From Telmatactis stephensoni (Eukaryota > Cnidaria > Anthozoa > Actiniaria > Isophelliidae), in contig JALIZF010001820.1 in assembly GCA_029948255.1 (NCBI GenBank), forward strand, positions 1-64,000: a stretch of 64,000 nucleotides of DNA. The letters run 5' to 3'. The notes under the pieces are model-generated. The model saw only the letters and a program-made list of their open reading frames with translations, had not been told where the DNA came from and made no database searches. Within the stretch, counting starts at the first letter, position 1; each line of letters opens with the position of its first letter. A program made the position numbers and the translations under genes. This document shows positions 51,786-63,500 of the stretch, piece by piece.

Positions 51786-53289
51786 TAATAACAATTTAAC
51801 AACACATGGTCAAAATTTGTTATGGACTCACTCGGCTACGCCTCGTGAATTCATAACATTTTGGCCATGTGTTGACGCAATATCGTGGTAAATATGAGCA
51901 CATACCACGGCTAGCCATCGCAAATTTGTTTTTACCACAAAAACAGCATTTGAATTTAAAGCCTGACTACATTTCGTGACACGACCGAAACGTGACTGAA
52001 ATCACAGCTGCATGTGCGGAGTGCTGTCAGTCCGACAAAGCTGCCAGTCAGAATTTGGCAAAGTTTTACAATTATTTTGAGACCTTTCTTTATCAATACT
52101 GTTTATGAATACTGTCAAACACTTTCTGGAAAACAAGTACTCTGTGTAGTACATATCATGAGTCAATATTGCAACTAACTACGTAGCTTTTTTGATGAAA
52201 TCAACGGCATTTGAGCGGACGTCCAAGAGTTTTGGCAGTTTACCTTCGCTTTCAAAACTGTATAAGTTTTACTTTTCCTCGTGATGTTTTGTGAAATTTT
52301 TGATTATTCATTCCAAGACACTCCATCCGAGACCTGAAAACAATGTTTTATTGTGAAAGATCTCAGTAGCAGACAGAATTATAGCTCTTTCCTTGTAGTT
52401 TATCAGAGGTAAAACAGCTGTGTGCTAAACCGTGTGCGATTTCATGACCGATGGTAAGTTTGATGAGTTTTGTCAACCGTATTGTAATTTCTACTCTGCA
52501 TGTAATCTGACATCTAAGCAAAGATGAGAAAACTCTTGCAAGTTTATTTGGCTTTGTCAAGAGTCAAAACTTTATAGCTTGTAACTGTCGGTGACTGGTT
52601 TGACAGGTAACGTAATATAATCGCTTTCCTAAGGTTTGCAAAAAAGTGAAACGTACCTAGTAAAAGTTGGCATTTTTGTGAGTTGTTTCAACACCAACAT
52701 CAACATCTCCGTGGATGAAACAGATGCCGAAAGTCGCGCGAAATTTTGTCAATTTTCATCGGGCTCTGCAAATGTTGTGACTGAATCTGGCGGTTTCGTT
52801 AGTAGCTATCGATTTTATTGGAGAAAACATTAGACTTTCAATTTTTGTAATTATTCTACTTGCTTAAAAATGAAAAATGCTGTCTTCTTTTTTCCAAAAA
52901 AAAAACCGCTTCAAAAAGTTTGACTTTGCCTCTTTGTCCTCTTATTTACCATAGTTCTCGACCAATCAGAAAGCGAGAAAATTACAAGTTGTGGTAAAAA
53001 AAGTTATATTAGTGGTAGATGACTGGTTTAAAAAGAACTGGTTTAACTGAATCCGCTGTACAAGAGAAAACGCCGCGCGGACCTCTGCAAAATCATAAGC
53101 GTATAAGTCGCAACCGCGCGCGACCAGAGCTTTTGTACTCCTTTGGCAATTACATACCTTGAAACTGATTTCACAAAGCTTGCTCTATATTCTAAAGTCT
53201 CGTAGTGTAAATTTTGATTAAAAATTCATTTCGGGTAAATAGCACATTGCTTTAATCGGATATGCTCATAGAAAGATAGATATTCAGTG
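51786..53289. other. 3' flank of unit E, homologous to the flank of unit D
   Basis: The same hairpin near 51,790-51,876 and the same order of segments as 42,612-44,078. The conserved KNPLYKGKR-type block at 53,030-53,215 has lost its frame. No gene seen. Confidence 0.45.
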
Positions 53290-53515
53290 AGCAAGTGTAC
53301 CTCAGTTGATTAGTGCGCGGCTTTCTGATGCGAGAGGTCCCGAGATCAATTCTCTGTCTGATCACCTCACACTTGTTTCGACTTCTTTCCATTCCGTGTA
53401 GCTTTAATTAGTTTTAAATACCTTTAAAACGGAGCACTGATGGAAAGAGGATGGTAAAGAGCGCACCGTCGGCTTTCTGGGAGACCAGCGTTCCGCTGAA
53501 GGAACTACCGACGCT
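53290..53515 (+). mobile_element. tRNA-derived SINE
   Basis: GTTGATTAGTGCGCGGC and GAGGTCCCGAGATCAATTCT form the tRNA-like head. The body TTGTTTCGACTTCTTTCC to GAGCGCACCGTCG matches the SINE at 15,418-15,655. Confidence 0.7.
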
Positions 53516-53647
53516 AAATATTAGTGCTTGTTACCTTTTTACTTCAACATGGTAAATCCATTAGCAAAATATAGACTGGTTTACATGATTGCCGTGCTTG
53601 AGCCAAGCGATGTTATTTGCCTATAATTTAGTTTATATACAGTCATT

Positions 53648-53962
53648 TCAGAAAACGTTGTCGCTGCTCGGTCTCTAGCCTACGCGACTCGACCGAAGGG
53701 AGTTTGGGTAGAAATAACTCAAGTAGTAAATCATTTGCTCGGAATCATTGTATCGCCGAGGACCTGAATCATCCACACCACTCGCCTGCGAAGGTCTGCA
53801 CCACATGTTCGAGGCATGACTAATTAGATATGCCTAATATACTAATATGCCTTAATATACTAATTATATTTATAGTTGCCTCAGTGATATCTACCCATCA
53901 TCCCTTTCGGTCAAGTCGCGTAGGCTTGAGACCGATCAGCGACAATGTTTACTGAAATTACT
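53648..53962. mobile_element. Foldback MITE, about 315 bp
   Basis: Terminal inverted repeats of about 75 bases: TTCAGAAAACGTTGTCGCTG on the left, CAGCGACAATGTTTACTGAA on the right, with GCCTACGCGACTCGACCGAA inside. An (ACT)n run follows the right end. Confidence 0.75.
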
Positions 53963-54327
53963 ACTACTACTACTACTACTTTTTTATGGTGATCCTTTTC
54001 TGGTGAATTGTGATGGAGTATAAAAAATAAATTTTGTTTCTTAAGGAAAGCCCCCTCCAAAAGAAACAAGAAAACACGTAATTCGAAATATTGTTTGTAC
54101 CTAGGTCATTTTTAATTGAAGTTTTTTAGTGAAAAATATGTTCCAGCAAGGCACGTGACACTCCAACATTCATGAAAAAGTCAACATTCATGAAAAAAAA
54201 AAAACCTTTCAGTTTATGGGTATTAAATGAAGATTACCAAAATATGGAGAACCCGAGCTGGACAAATCGTGATGTTAAAACCTAAAATTCATACAAATCA
54301 ATTAAACCCAAGCCTTCCCAAGCCTTA
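53963..54327. other. Unit flank DNA, no gene seen
   Basis: Matches part of the B-C intergenic DNA (28,440 onward) and contains (ACT)n at about 53,963-53,980. Confidence 0.4.
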
Positions 54328-54534
54328 AGGCGGTGTTACACGAGACGATTTTTGCGTTAAAAATCTCTCTCGTGTAACATGACACTTGGAACGATCTTCC
54401 TTGCAATTTTTGCTTCGGCAACGCGTTGCGAGTTTTTAAAATCCAAGTCAGAAACTCGCAACGCAAAATATTGCAAGTTGTTGCAACGTTGCGCGGAAAA
54501 TCGTCGTTAAAAATCGTCTCGTGTAACACCGCCT
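54328..54534. mobile_element. 207-bp MITE related to the one in the viral BRO gene
   Basis: Ends AGGCGGTGTTACACGAGACG, exact inverted copies over about 28 bases, share the GGCG..GTT.ACACGAG pattern of the MITE at 5,164-5,559. Flanks TTA and CTA fit a three-base target duplication with one change. The interior has repeated CGCAACG motifs and no coding. Confidence 0.75.
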
Positions 54535-56670
54535 CTAATATACTTGATATATACTAATGAATTTAGCGATTTCATTCGGGAAAGATTTAGTAGTTACTTA
54601 CTAGTTTCGAGATTTTTGGAGGAAAATGACGATTTTAACTACGATTGACAAAAACTTCCACAAAATACTAATTTTAGCGAGTACAAAATTTAGCGATTTT
54701 GAGCGTTAAAATTCGCTAGCTAGATTATACTGTCGTTTTAAATAGTAATCTTAAGATAATATATTTCATCATTGAATCGACGTAGTGTGCATTGATGTAC
54801 GTTCATCGTTTTGATCTCGTTCACTGGATAAATTAAAATGTAACTAGAGTGTTTGGACTGATTGCGCTGATACTACATGAATAAACTTCATTTGCGCTAC
54901 TTCGATTTGTAGCGCAGTGAGATTCATTGTAAATTGTCTCAATTCAAGTTATTCATAATTTCGGCCCTGTCTTGCACCGTGCACTTTTCTGCGCGTGGTT
55001 CGAAAAGCACAGAATTGCGACTTGGTGGGCATTTTCATTCAGAGGAGTCTTTTTAAAAGGTTAAAAACGCAATCGTAACCATTTTTCGAAACTTTGGAGC
55101 GATAAATAGTGATATTTGCAAATCTCTAGCCAGCCCTCTTTCCGAAAAGTTTCCTTTTAGCCCCATCATATATAGGATGTTTTACAAAATATCTTGCAAA
55201 CGAGAATGGTGACCCCCATTTTTATTTCAAAAATATACTTCGAAGACCATACAGCATCCACTTAAGAAAAGGTGTTATTTTTGTTCGACTTCCGGCTACA
55301 GCCATATCGGTCATTGAAGTTGTAATTTGTCATATTTTGAGGTCATGTAGCACGAAAATGAGAATAGTAGTCCTCTCTTTTTATTCAGGCATATTTAAAA
55401 CGTCCGTGGTGAAAAGAACAACTACACAAAGTTTGAGGAAACAATGTTTCTTCTTTATTCTCAAAGGAATCACCTTAAATTTGTTTGTCATACTGAAGAA
55501 ATAAACCTATAATAATAATATTTGTATTTCGGCATGCTAGTGTCTCTAGTGTATGGAAATATAGCGACACATGAATATAAAAATGTGACATGAAAAAAAA
55601 AAAAAAAAAAAAAACCCGCGATCTTTTTTTCAGAGCACAGCCGATCCCTTAAAAGCACGAGCTCATAAAATGGTCTAAAAAATTGTTAGACCTTTTTACC
55701 TTGTGAATCCCACTCCGAGATTTTAAATAACCAGTTGTAAAAGTTGGTTTCTATTACGACGCAAGCACCAGGATACCAAAAATATTCTTTTTTAATTTCT
55801 TGTGCTTACACCGTTGTGCTTTTATTTACACTTGTGCTTGCATCCACGGTTATGTCAACATTTGTGCTTGTGTCACTAGTGATATCCAGGCTTAAGTTTG
55901 AAATGTAGATTTCTCACATAAATTTGTATTAGGAAAGGGCATAACGATAACACGATTAATTTGTTACCAAACGTTTTCGGTTGTTTAATAAACCATCATA
56001 AGGGTAAATTATAAATTATAAATCACATAAATTATATTTCAAATTTTCAACATTTCTGCATGGCACATTTTTAAACGGTACGTTGAAAATTTAATTTTAC
56101 AGCATATGTTTAACTCATGCTAAATAACAGAGTCGTTTTCTTTGATGCTGTCAATCATAACTTATTTTTGATAAAATGAGCACTATGGCATAAGGCGTGA
56201 AGCTAAGGACTGGTTCACTTCATACTTATTTTGTTTGATTTTAGTTGACTTAAATTCGCTGAAACTCAGCAAAGGACAACTAAAGACAAAAAACACCGTG
56301 TGAGAGTTTCAAAGCAGTTTATAAAAATTCAAGGTAGGAATTTTAAGTAATATATAGAGAATATACTTCATGATTGGAAAGTGCGCGCGTACGGTTTTCG
56401 TTCACGAATTAACGAGTGAATAGAAACCGTACAAAGCACTTTCCATGGTGTTTTCTGTTTATTATATGCATATCGAGATTTTTATAAATTTTAGTCATTT
56501 TGCTGTGAAAATCTGATGGTTTTCTTTTCCATGGTCAAGATTTTGATTTCAAAAAGCACAAAAACCCTACAAAACAAAATTTGAATTACAAACAGACGTC
56601 AAAACAAAACAAAAATGATATTTATTTGTATCTATAGTGAATTAACGTGCAAAATTATAATTATTTTATG
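54535..56670. other. Intergenic DNA between units E and F, no gene seen
   Basis: 54,590-55,380 matches flanks of B and D. A poly-A run of about 24 bases near 55,583-55,606 may mark an old retro-insertion. Four TTGTGCTT repeats lie around 55,755-55,880. About 56,030-56,130 matches the upstream DNA of B and D. A short foldback lies at 56,384-56,443 (TGGAAAGTGC, GTACGGTTT). Confidence 0.45.
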
Positions 56671-57719
56671 TTTTCCCATTATAAGACCACCCAAAAACAT
56701 GCTGCTTTCCTGTAGCTCGTTTACTGGAGGCCCAACAAATAACAACTCGTAAATTGGAGTAAATTGGCTAGGGGGTAATGCCCCTAGCCGCTTTAATATA
56801 CAAAGATAAAAACTGAGGTTAACACCTCTATTTACAATTTTGATTAGAAAGAAGTTAGCCCCAGTGAAGGTGGGGGCTAAAACACGCCAGAAGGCACAAT
56901 CAAATCATAACCGTGTCCTATAAGCGAGGCAGGATATAAGGGGAGGAGCTGGGTAAAAAATTGCTGATGTTGCCTCGAAGAGTAGCAAGGGTGAATGAGT
57001 GACGCTACCGAAGTCACGTGAACCATTATCCCCCAAGGGACTGTCAATTCTAATAGCAATGATCCCCCTCTCACAATAGGACACTGTCACGCAATAATTA
57101 CAAACTCCTTGAATATGCATTAACTACCATAACAAAACAAAGACTTCTAATGACAAAACATAAAAACACTATTTGCAAGCAAATATTTCATTTCTGTTTT
57201 CCCATTATAAGACCACCCAAAAACATGCTGCTTTCCTGTAGCTCGTTTACTGGAGGCCCAACAAATAACTCGTAAATTGGAGTAAATTGGCTAGGGGGTA
57301 ATGCCCCTAGCCGCTTTAATATACAAAGATAAAAACTGAGGTTAACACCTCTATTTACAATTTTGATTAGAAAGAAGTTAGCCCCAGTGAAGGTGGGGGC
57401 TAAAACACGCCAGAAGGCACAATCAAATCATAACCGTGTCCTATAAGCGAGGCAGGATATAAGGGGAGGAGCTGGGTAAAAAATTGCTGATGTTGCCTCG
57501 AAGAGTAGCAAGGGTGAATGAGTGACGCTACCGAAGTCACGTGAACCATTATCCCCCAAGGGACTGTCAATTCTAATAGCAATGATCCCCCTCTCACAAT
57601 AGGACACTGTCACGCAATAATTGCAAACTCCTTGAATATGCATTAACTACCATAACAAAACAAAGACTTCTAATGACAAAACATAAAAACACTATTTGCA
57701 AGCAAATATTTCATTTCTG
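56671..57719. repeat. Tandem duplication of a 526/523-bp unit
   Basis: Unit 1 is 56,671-57,196 and unit 2 57,197-57,719, each starting TTTTCCCATTATAAGACCAC. They differ by a three-base AAC loss (CAACAAATAAC...) and one substitution (AATTACAAA versus AATTGCAAA). GGCTAGGGG...CCCCTAGCC and TTAGCCCC...GGGGGCTAA form small hairpins inside each. The frames on the minus strand are shared by copying and look non-coding. Confidence 0.95.
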
Positions 57720-58289
57720 TGTATAAACTTGGACTTTTTACTCGTGCTTGTCCCGAAGGGACTGGGGCACGAGGTTTAAACTGCAGTTTCGTCGTCATCG
57801 TTGTCACAAAATGGAAAATACACAGGAAGCCCAACATACAGGTCGTGGAGTCGAGGCGTTCACGTGGACAGCAGCATGTATGTCTCGCCATCTTGAAAGC
57901 TATCGAAAAAGAAAGCTACCATGTGGAGTGCTATTTTCATTGGATTTCTCGTTGCCTTCTAAGATGGTTTAACTGCTAAACTACTCCAGCTGTTTTGTTG
58001 CCGAATTATTAAACTGATTTACGCGGACTCATAACATTGTCATAACTTACTACAGAACAGAAGTTATACCGGCTGCGAACAATTTAGCGAGGTGGCACGA
58101 TATATCAAAACAAAAACTTCGTAAATTCGGTCATTGCATGCAGTAATTTGAATTCCTCACACTGAAATTCAGGAAGAAAAAGCTTAATAGACCTACCAGA
58201 TGTAAGAGTGAAAAGCCGAGAAATAGAGCTGCTGAAATAATTCTAATCGAAAGTTGCATGTTCAGTTGCCGTACCAACAGAGTGATAAA
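57720..58289. other. Intergenic DNA with a decayed hairpin element
   Basis: CTCGTGCTTGTCCCGAAGGG and CTGGGGCACGAG near 57,740-57,772 resemble the hairpin ends seen near 63,380-63,400. The fragment near 57,800-57,970 has short frames in two registers without a domain. Confidence 0.35.
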
Positions 58290-58647
58290 ACAGCCCCTTA
58301 GAAAGTTGATGTTCGCACTATATTGCTGTTATTTAAAATTGATACCCCGTCAGTGTCTGACAGCTTTACTTGCTATTCATTTTGCATTTTTCCCCAGCGC
58401 GAGAAAAAGATACGAAATTTTAGTTGCGAAATTTCATTTATAGTTGACCGATTGGCCCCTAGGCCGTCACATGGAGAACTTCATGCCACGGTCATGATCA
58501 CTGAACTGTCATATGTCGTATGGGTGAGTTAACGCACTCAGTATACAGGTTAGCAACGTGCTTTTTAAGAGTTCTTATTGTAATTTGCTTTTGATGTACT
58601 GTACTTACAGAAATACCTTACCTTACAAGATCTGCATACCAAGACAC
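58290..58647 (+). promoter_or_regulatory. Conserved 5' region of CLN3-like unit F
   Basis: Same segments as upstream of B and D (CAGCCCCTTAGAAAG, CACTATATTGCTGTTA, TTTAAGAGTTCTTATTGTAA). A possible acceptor ACAAG/ATCTGC lies before the ATG. Confidence 0.4.
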
Positions 58648-58801
58648 ATGGAGGAGGACGAGGAGAAAGAAGACATTGAAAGGCCTGAAAGCTGGCAAAC
58701 AGTGTTCTCCTTTTCTACGTTTGGTTTCTTGTCATATTTTGAGTACAGTGTGCTTGTTTCCAGCGCAGAAGATATTCTTACTGGCAGTACAGCACCTACA
58801 A
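58648..58801 (+). CDS. CLN3 (battenin)-like unit F, exon 1 only (gene continues beyond window)
   Basis: This 154-base exon encodes MEEDEEKEDIERPESWQTVF and the VSSAEDILTGSTAPT end, with donor CAA/GTAAGA, identical in length and phase to units C and D. Intron 1 then contains a MITE, foldback remnants and a CR1-like LINE, and exons 2-3 are not reached by base 64,000. The exon itself is intact. Confidence 0.7.
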
Positions 58802-58835
58802 GTAAGAGAGTGAACTCTTAGTAAAGCAACTCATA

Positions 58836-59042
58836 TAGGCCTACTCTTGGGTCTAGACTCGCCTTAACTCGTACTAAAACTCGCCTTAACTCGCATAGGA
58901 TTTCATAAAAGTAAATGAAGAGGCGCCATTTTCCCTTACCTCGCCTTACCTCGCTTCAACTCGCAGGGTTGGGAAAGGGCCATTTTACCATAACTCGCTC
59001 GAACTCTGCGAGTTAAGGTGATTTAGACACCTGAGTAGGCCT
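58836..59042. mobile_element. 207-bp MITE in intron 1 of unit F
   Basis: AGGCCTACTC at the left pairs with GAGTAGGCCT at the right, with CTCGCCTTAACTCG repeats inside that are inverted near the right end. Absent from B, C and D at this place; its last bases remain at the left edge of unit E. Confidence 0.75.
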
Positions 59043-59700
59043 TGCCTTCAACCATCCAAAACAATTGATGTATTTTGGTTTTTCTTTTAAAGCTATTTCG
59101 TCTCTCGCAAGATAAACTTGCTAATAATGGCTAAATAAACTAGCTAATAATCAGGCTCGGAAAAAATCCGAGCCTTCATATGGCCATTACTGTCATCTTT
59201 TTTGAATTATGAAATCTTTACTCGTCCATTTTCACTTCTAAAACGCTTCAGGCTGAATGTTTTTGATTGATTCAATATGCGTTTGATTGAAGCGCCAAAG
59301 TTAATTCACCAATCAACCAAAAGCATTCAGCCTGAAGCGTTTTAGAAGTGAAAATAGACGAGAAAAGATTTCATCTATTTGTTTCAAATTTTGTATGTGT
59401 AATGCACCAGTTTCCTCCCACTCCCCACCCCTCTGGGGCACACCCGGGGGAAAGCGGGGACTTTCACATAAAATCACTACATTTTGGTGTATAATGTATA
59501 ACAATAATAATAATAAAATAATAAAAAGTATTTTATATAGCGTCAATATCCAACAGTTCAACAACGCTTTGCTACTTCCCAGTTTAAAAGGGTTAAAAAG
59601 TTATTTTAAATTTGAAGTTTATCAATGCAGTTATTTTTTGTAAAATATATATATATACATACACAGGCATTAAATAATTCATTACAAACATGACTTCAGT
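59043..59700. other. Intron 1 of unit F with foldback-element remnants
   Basis: Matches 46,935-47,160, then 47,630-47,810, i.e. the unit E intron with a much shorter foldback element. (ATA)n lies near 59,500 and (TA)n near 59,650. No gene. Confidence 0.5.
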
Positions 59701-59769
59701 TTAGATTAAAATTTTAAAAAGTATATTTATTAAAAGTTAAATTGAAAATTAATTAATTAATTAATACTG

Positions 59770-61543
59770 TATTCCTTTTTAAAAAGAAAAGTTTTAAGCT
59801 CGCGCTTAAAACAGGAAATATCCAGACATTGTCTGATGTCTGAAGGAAGGCTGTTCCATAGCTCAGGAGCAGCATTTGAAAAAGCTCGTTTGCCATACGA
59901 TTTTAGTCTGAAAGAACCTCTGGTTAAGAGATTAATGATTTAGATCTAAGGGAACGAGGTGGAACATATGGCTTTACAAGTTCACTAAGATATGAAGGAG
60001 CACAGTCATTTAAGGTTTTGAAAGTAAGTAAGAGTATTTTGTATTCGATACGTTGCTCAACAGGTAACCAATGTAAGCGATAAAGAACAGGTGTTATGTG
60101 GTCATGTTTGTGACAACCGGATACTAGACGTGCTGCAGCATTTTGAACTCGCTGAAGTTTTTGAATTAGGTATTTAGGCATCCCATACAACAGAGAATTA
60201 CAAAAATCAAGTCTGGAGGAAATAAATGCATGGACAAGCGTTTCACATGCTTCAAATGAAATAAATTTTCGGATTTTCCAGATGTTTTTAATGTGAAAGA
60301 AGCAGGACTTACACATAGAGGTGATCTGGTTTTCTAGAGACATTTTTCCATCGAAGATAACACCAATATTACGAATTGTTGACTTCGGAGATATATCATG
60401 GCCACAACACCTAAGGGAATCAAAAGGTGGTCGAGGGCGATGAGCAGCCGACAGCAGTAAAACCTCAGTTTTATCAGTGTTTAGTTTTAACTTGTTGTTC
60501 ATCATCCATTTATCAATGTCACTAACACAAGCCTCAACTTTGCATTTGGCAAATTCCATTTCTTCCAAAGAGGATGTTTCAAATGTAATATATAGCTGAG
60601 TATCATCAGCATATAAATGGAAATTGATACAGTGTTCTCTCAGAATGTCCCCAATTGGCGACGTGTACATCAGAAATAAGATCGGACCTAAAATAGAACC
60701 TTGAGGTACTCCGCACTGAAAAGAGCGACTGGTAGATACTCCTCCCTGAACGCTGACCTGAAAACTCCTATCACTGAGGTATGATTCAAACCATTTGAGG
60801 GCAAGTCCATTAACACCAAACCTCGAAAACATTCTTTCTAACAAAATATCATGATTAACCGTATCAAAAGCTGCAGAAAGATCCAGCAATACTAGAAAAA
60901 CGGAACGCTGCCCATCAATCGCTTTCAAAATATCATTCTGTACCCTTAACAAAGCTGTCTCAACACTGTGATATTGCTTGTAAGCAGACTGGAAAGTCTC
61001 GTGTAAGTTGTTTCTATCCAGGTGTTCAGTGAGCTGAGTAGCTACAACTTTCTCAATTGCTTTTGAAATGAACTTTAGGTTTGAAATAGGTCTGAAACTC
61101 GAAAATTCCTCCGTAGACATGCCTTGTTTCTTGAGAACAGGTTTTATGATAGCTTTTTTTAAATTGATTGGAAAAGTTCCAGAAGATAGTGACAAATTTA
61201 CAATCTTAGTTATTATCGGAAGGAAAGGTTCAAAACAGCTTTTCAGGATCCGACCTGGGACAGGGTCAAGATCACAAGACTTAGACACTGAAGGAGTGAT
61301 GAGCTTAGAAAGATCCATACATGAAACCTCTCTAATTAAAGTTGAAAGACAATCGTCAACAACCAGTATAACAGTTTCGGTTAAAATAGGACTATCAGAT
61401 ATGTTGTCAAAAGCAGTCTGAATAACCTTTATCTTGCTCTCAAAAAAATCAGCAAATGAGTCCGCAAGTTCATTGGGAGAAGAAGATGAAGGGAAATGTT
61501 GGTCACCATTCATGTTTGTCCATTTCTGAAAAGTGGAGAACAA
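59770..61543 (-). pseudogene. CR1/L2-like LINE ORF2: reverse transcriptase part
   Basis: The long frame 59,924-61,543 contains the RT motifs in order: FRPISNLKFISKAIEKVV (motif 1-2), LLDLSAAFDTVNHDIL (motif A), GVPQGSILGPILFLMY (motif B), NFHLYADDTQLYI (catalytic YADD) and the thumb. The CR1/L2-type tail RLHWLPVEQRIEYKILLLTF follows. Near 59,930 the frame shifts, and the normal C-terminal segment (AAPELWNSLPSDIR) continues in another frame to about 59,770. RT copies the element RNA at the target nick. The frame break near 61,560 separates it from the upstream part. Confidence 0.8.
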
Positions 61544-61578
61544 TACTCTTTGATTGAACTCTTTGATATGACATTTGA

Positions 61579-63500
61579 TTAGAATTCATTTTTAGCCTTC
61601 ATAATCAGATTCTTAACCGTCATACATTGATCAGTGTATAATTGCCGATCCACAGTTAGACGAGACTTTCGCCATTTCCTTTCAAAGGGTGCAAAAGGTC
61701 GCACAGTTATAATGCGTTCTTTACATGGTGCATGCCGGTCTAGGACAGATGTGAGTACAGACTCATATTGATGAAGAAGCCCAACGAGATCAGTTTGTGG
61801 AGAAGTTAATAACAATGAAGCAGAAATATCATTTGAAAAATTTTCCAAATTGACGGATTATAATTTTCGACATTTAGAAACCCTTTTTTCAAATGGTGGT
61901 TTGCGTATCATAAGATCACAAAAAACAGCAGAGTGGTCAGAAATAACCGGATCACAAACAGAGATGCAATTTATAAGGTTTTCATCAGCCCTGGTAATTA
62001 AAAGATCTAAAACATGCTTTCCTTGATATGTAGCATGACTGACATGTTGAGTAAGGTTAAAACACTCTAGAATGTTTAAGAACTGAAGAGCAATTCCATC
62101 TGAAGAATCCTCCACATGGAAATTAAAATCCCCAACTATAAGTATCGATCCTGTTGCAGTTGAGAAATGTTCCAAAAAAGTCGAGAACTCATCAAAAAAC
62201 AGTAAATTAGTGGAATTGTTGCCCGAACGAGGAGGAGGTCTGTAGATGATGAAAATAGAAAAATGCCCAGATGAGGAATGGGAAGTCATTCCCATAGCCT
62301 CGAAAGATTTGAACTTGTTAATGGAAACTTTCTTCATCTTTAGAGCCTTTTTGAAAAGCAACCCAACACCACCACCTCGACCTTCTCTTGCAATATGTTC
62401 AAACAAATAGCCTTTTGGCATGATTTCATTGATAACTAGACGCACACGTGCGTTCACTCGTGCCCTGGGAGCCCCTTTTAGGAGAGGCTTCAATGACCGG
62501 CCCCGTTCGTACTCTTCCCCGAGCCGTTTCACGCATTCTTCACTTAACCGTAACATAATAAAGACCTTTTTTGACCTTTTCAAAGAATATCTGATTAGCC
62601 AATTTGTCTGTCAGCAGCTATTAGTGTTCGCCTTTGTCATGCATGGGTATTAGATATTTCCAACATGCAAAAATATACCAGTTTATTCAACTTTTTATTT
62701 CACTATATATCTCAATTGTTTGCTGTAAAGACTTCTACAACGACGCTTTTGACACAATAACAAATCGTGTATTTTTTCGTTCATGTTTCAGATGTTTTAT
62801 CCATTACGTGACCAAACGCATCAGGTCAAATAGAGCCTTGGTTCCATGAAAATATATAAATGCGGAATTGTCTGGCCAGAATGTCGGTGTTACAATTCAA
62901 TACAAAAACCTCTCAAGATCTCTTGAATGCTTGAATGAGGAATATAATTGACTTGCTTCTATGTATGTTTGTTTAGCAACATGCAGGATGAGAAATTCGT
63001 AGATTCCCAGCTCATAGGAAATAGTCTTTATCGCGAGCCGCTTCCTTTCAAGTACTCCATTTAGAGTTCGATATTTGGTCAAAGTATTGGAGATGAAGCT
63101 CAAAGTAACAGCCCATCCTGAAGCTCTTATAAGTATATAGGTATCTCTCGAGTTAAAAGCTCCAAATTACATTGTTCTACTGCAGGAAAAGCCTGTCTCT
63201 GAAAGCTATTTTCTTTGTAGTCGGCCATCTTGCATTCCTAAAGTTCCTGGCTTGCGTTCGCAGTCGCTCAAAGGTGATGAATGAAAGGCATTGTTTTTAC
63301 GTTCTTAACCAATCAGAAGTTCCTCAGGATGAACACAGAAGAAAAAAAAAAACATTTGCAGTTTATAACTCGTTCCCGGCCTAAAGGCCTGGGCACGAGT
63401 AATAAGTTGATTTGAGTCATTTGATTTCAACCAGGTTTCAGTTATACATAGCAATTCAATATTATTTTCAACAACAAAATCATTTATCATCAAAGATTTG
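61579..63500 (-). pseudogene. LINE ORF2: apurinic-like endonuclease part, interrupted
   Basis: The N-terminal piece (about 63,412-63,550) reads LCLLNARSICNKSLMINDFV and IELLCITETWLKSNDS. After the insertion the domain resumes (about 62,430 down) with GRGGGVGLLFKKAL, FIIYRPPPRSG, LIVGDFNFHVED and SDHSAVFCDL, the catalytic order of APE-type endonucleases. An in-frame stop at 61,858-61,860 precedes the linker (61,579-61,848) to the RT. This enzyme nicks target DNA; here it is inactive. Confidence 0.75.
62437..63401. mobile_element. About 965-bp element inserted in the LINE endonuclease
   Basis: Both ends carry inverted ACTCGTGCCC (left near 62,456, right ending near 63,401), and the LINE frame resumes on either side, with TTAT near both junctions. 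The left end also has CACACGTGCG. A matching terminus is at 46,060-46,110. Internal sequence is AT-rich with no domain recognised. Confidence 0.55.

Noticed and set aside
56877..57643. Repeated minus-strand frames of 65 and 71 codons
   Set aside because: They are identical because the DNA is tandemly duplicated; two overlapping frames are equally open and none shows a domain.
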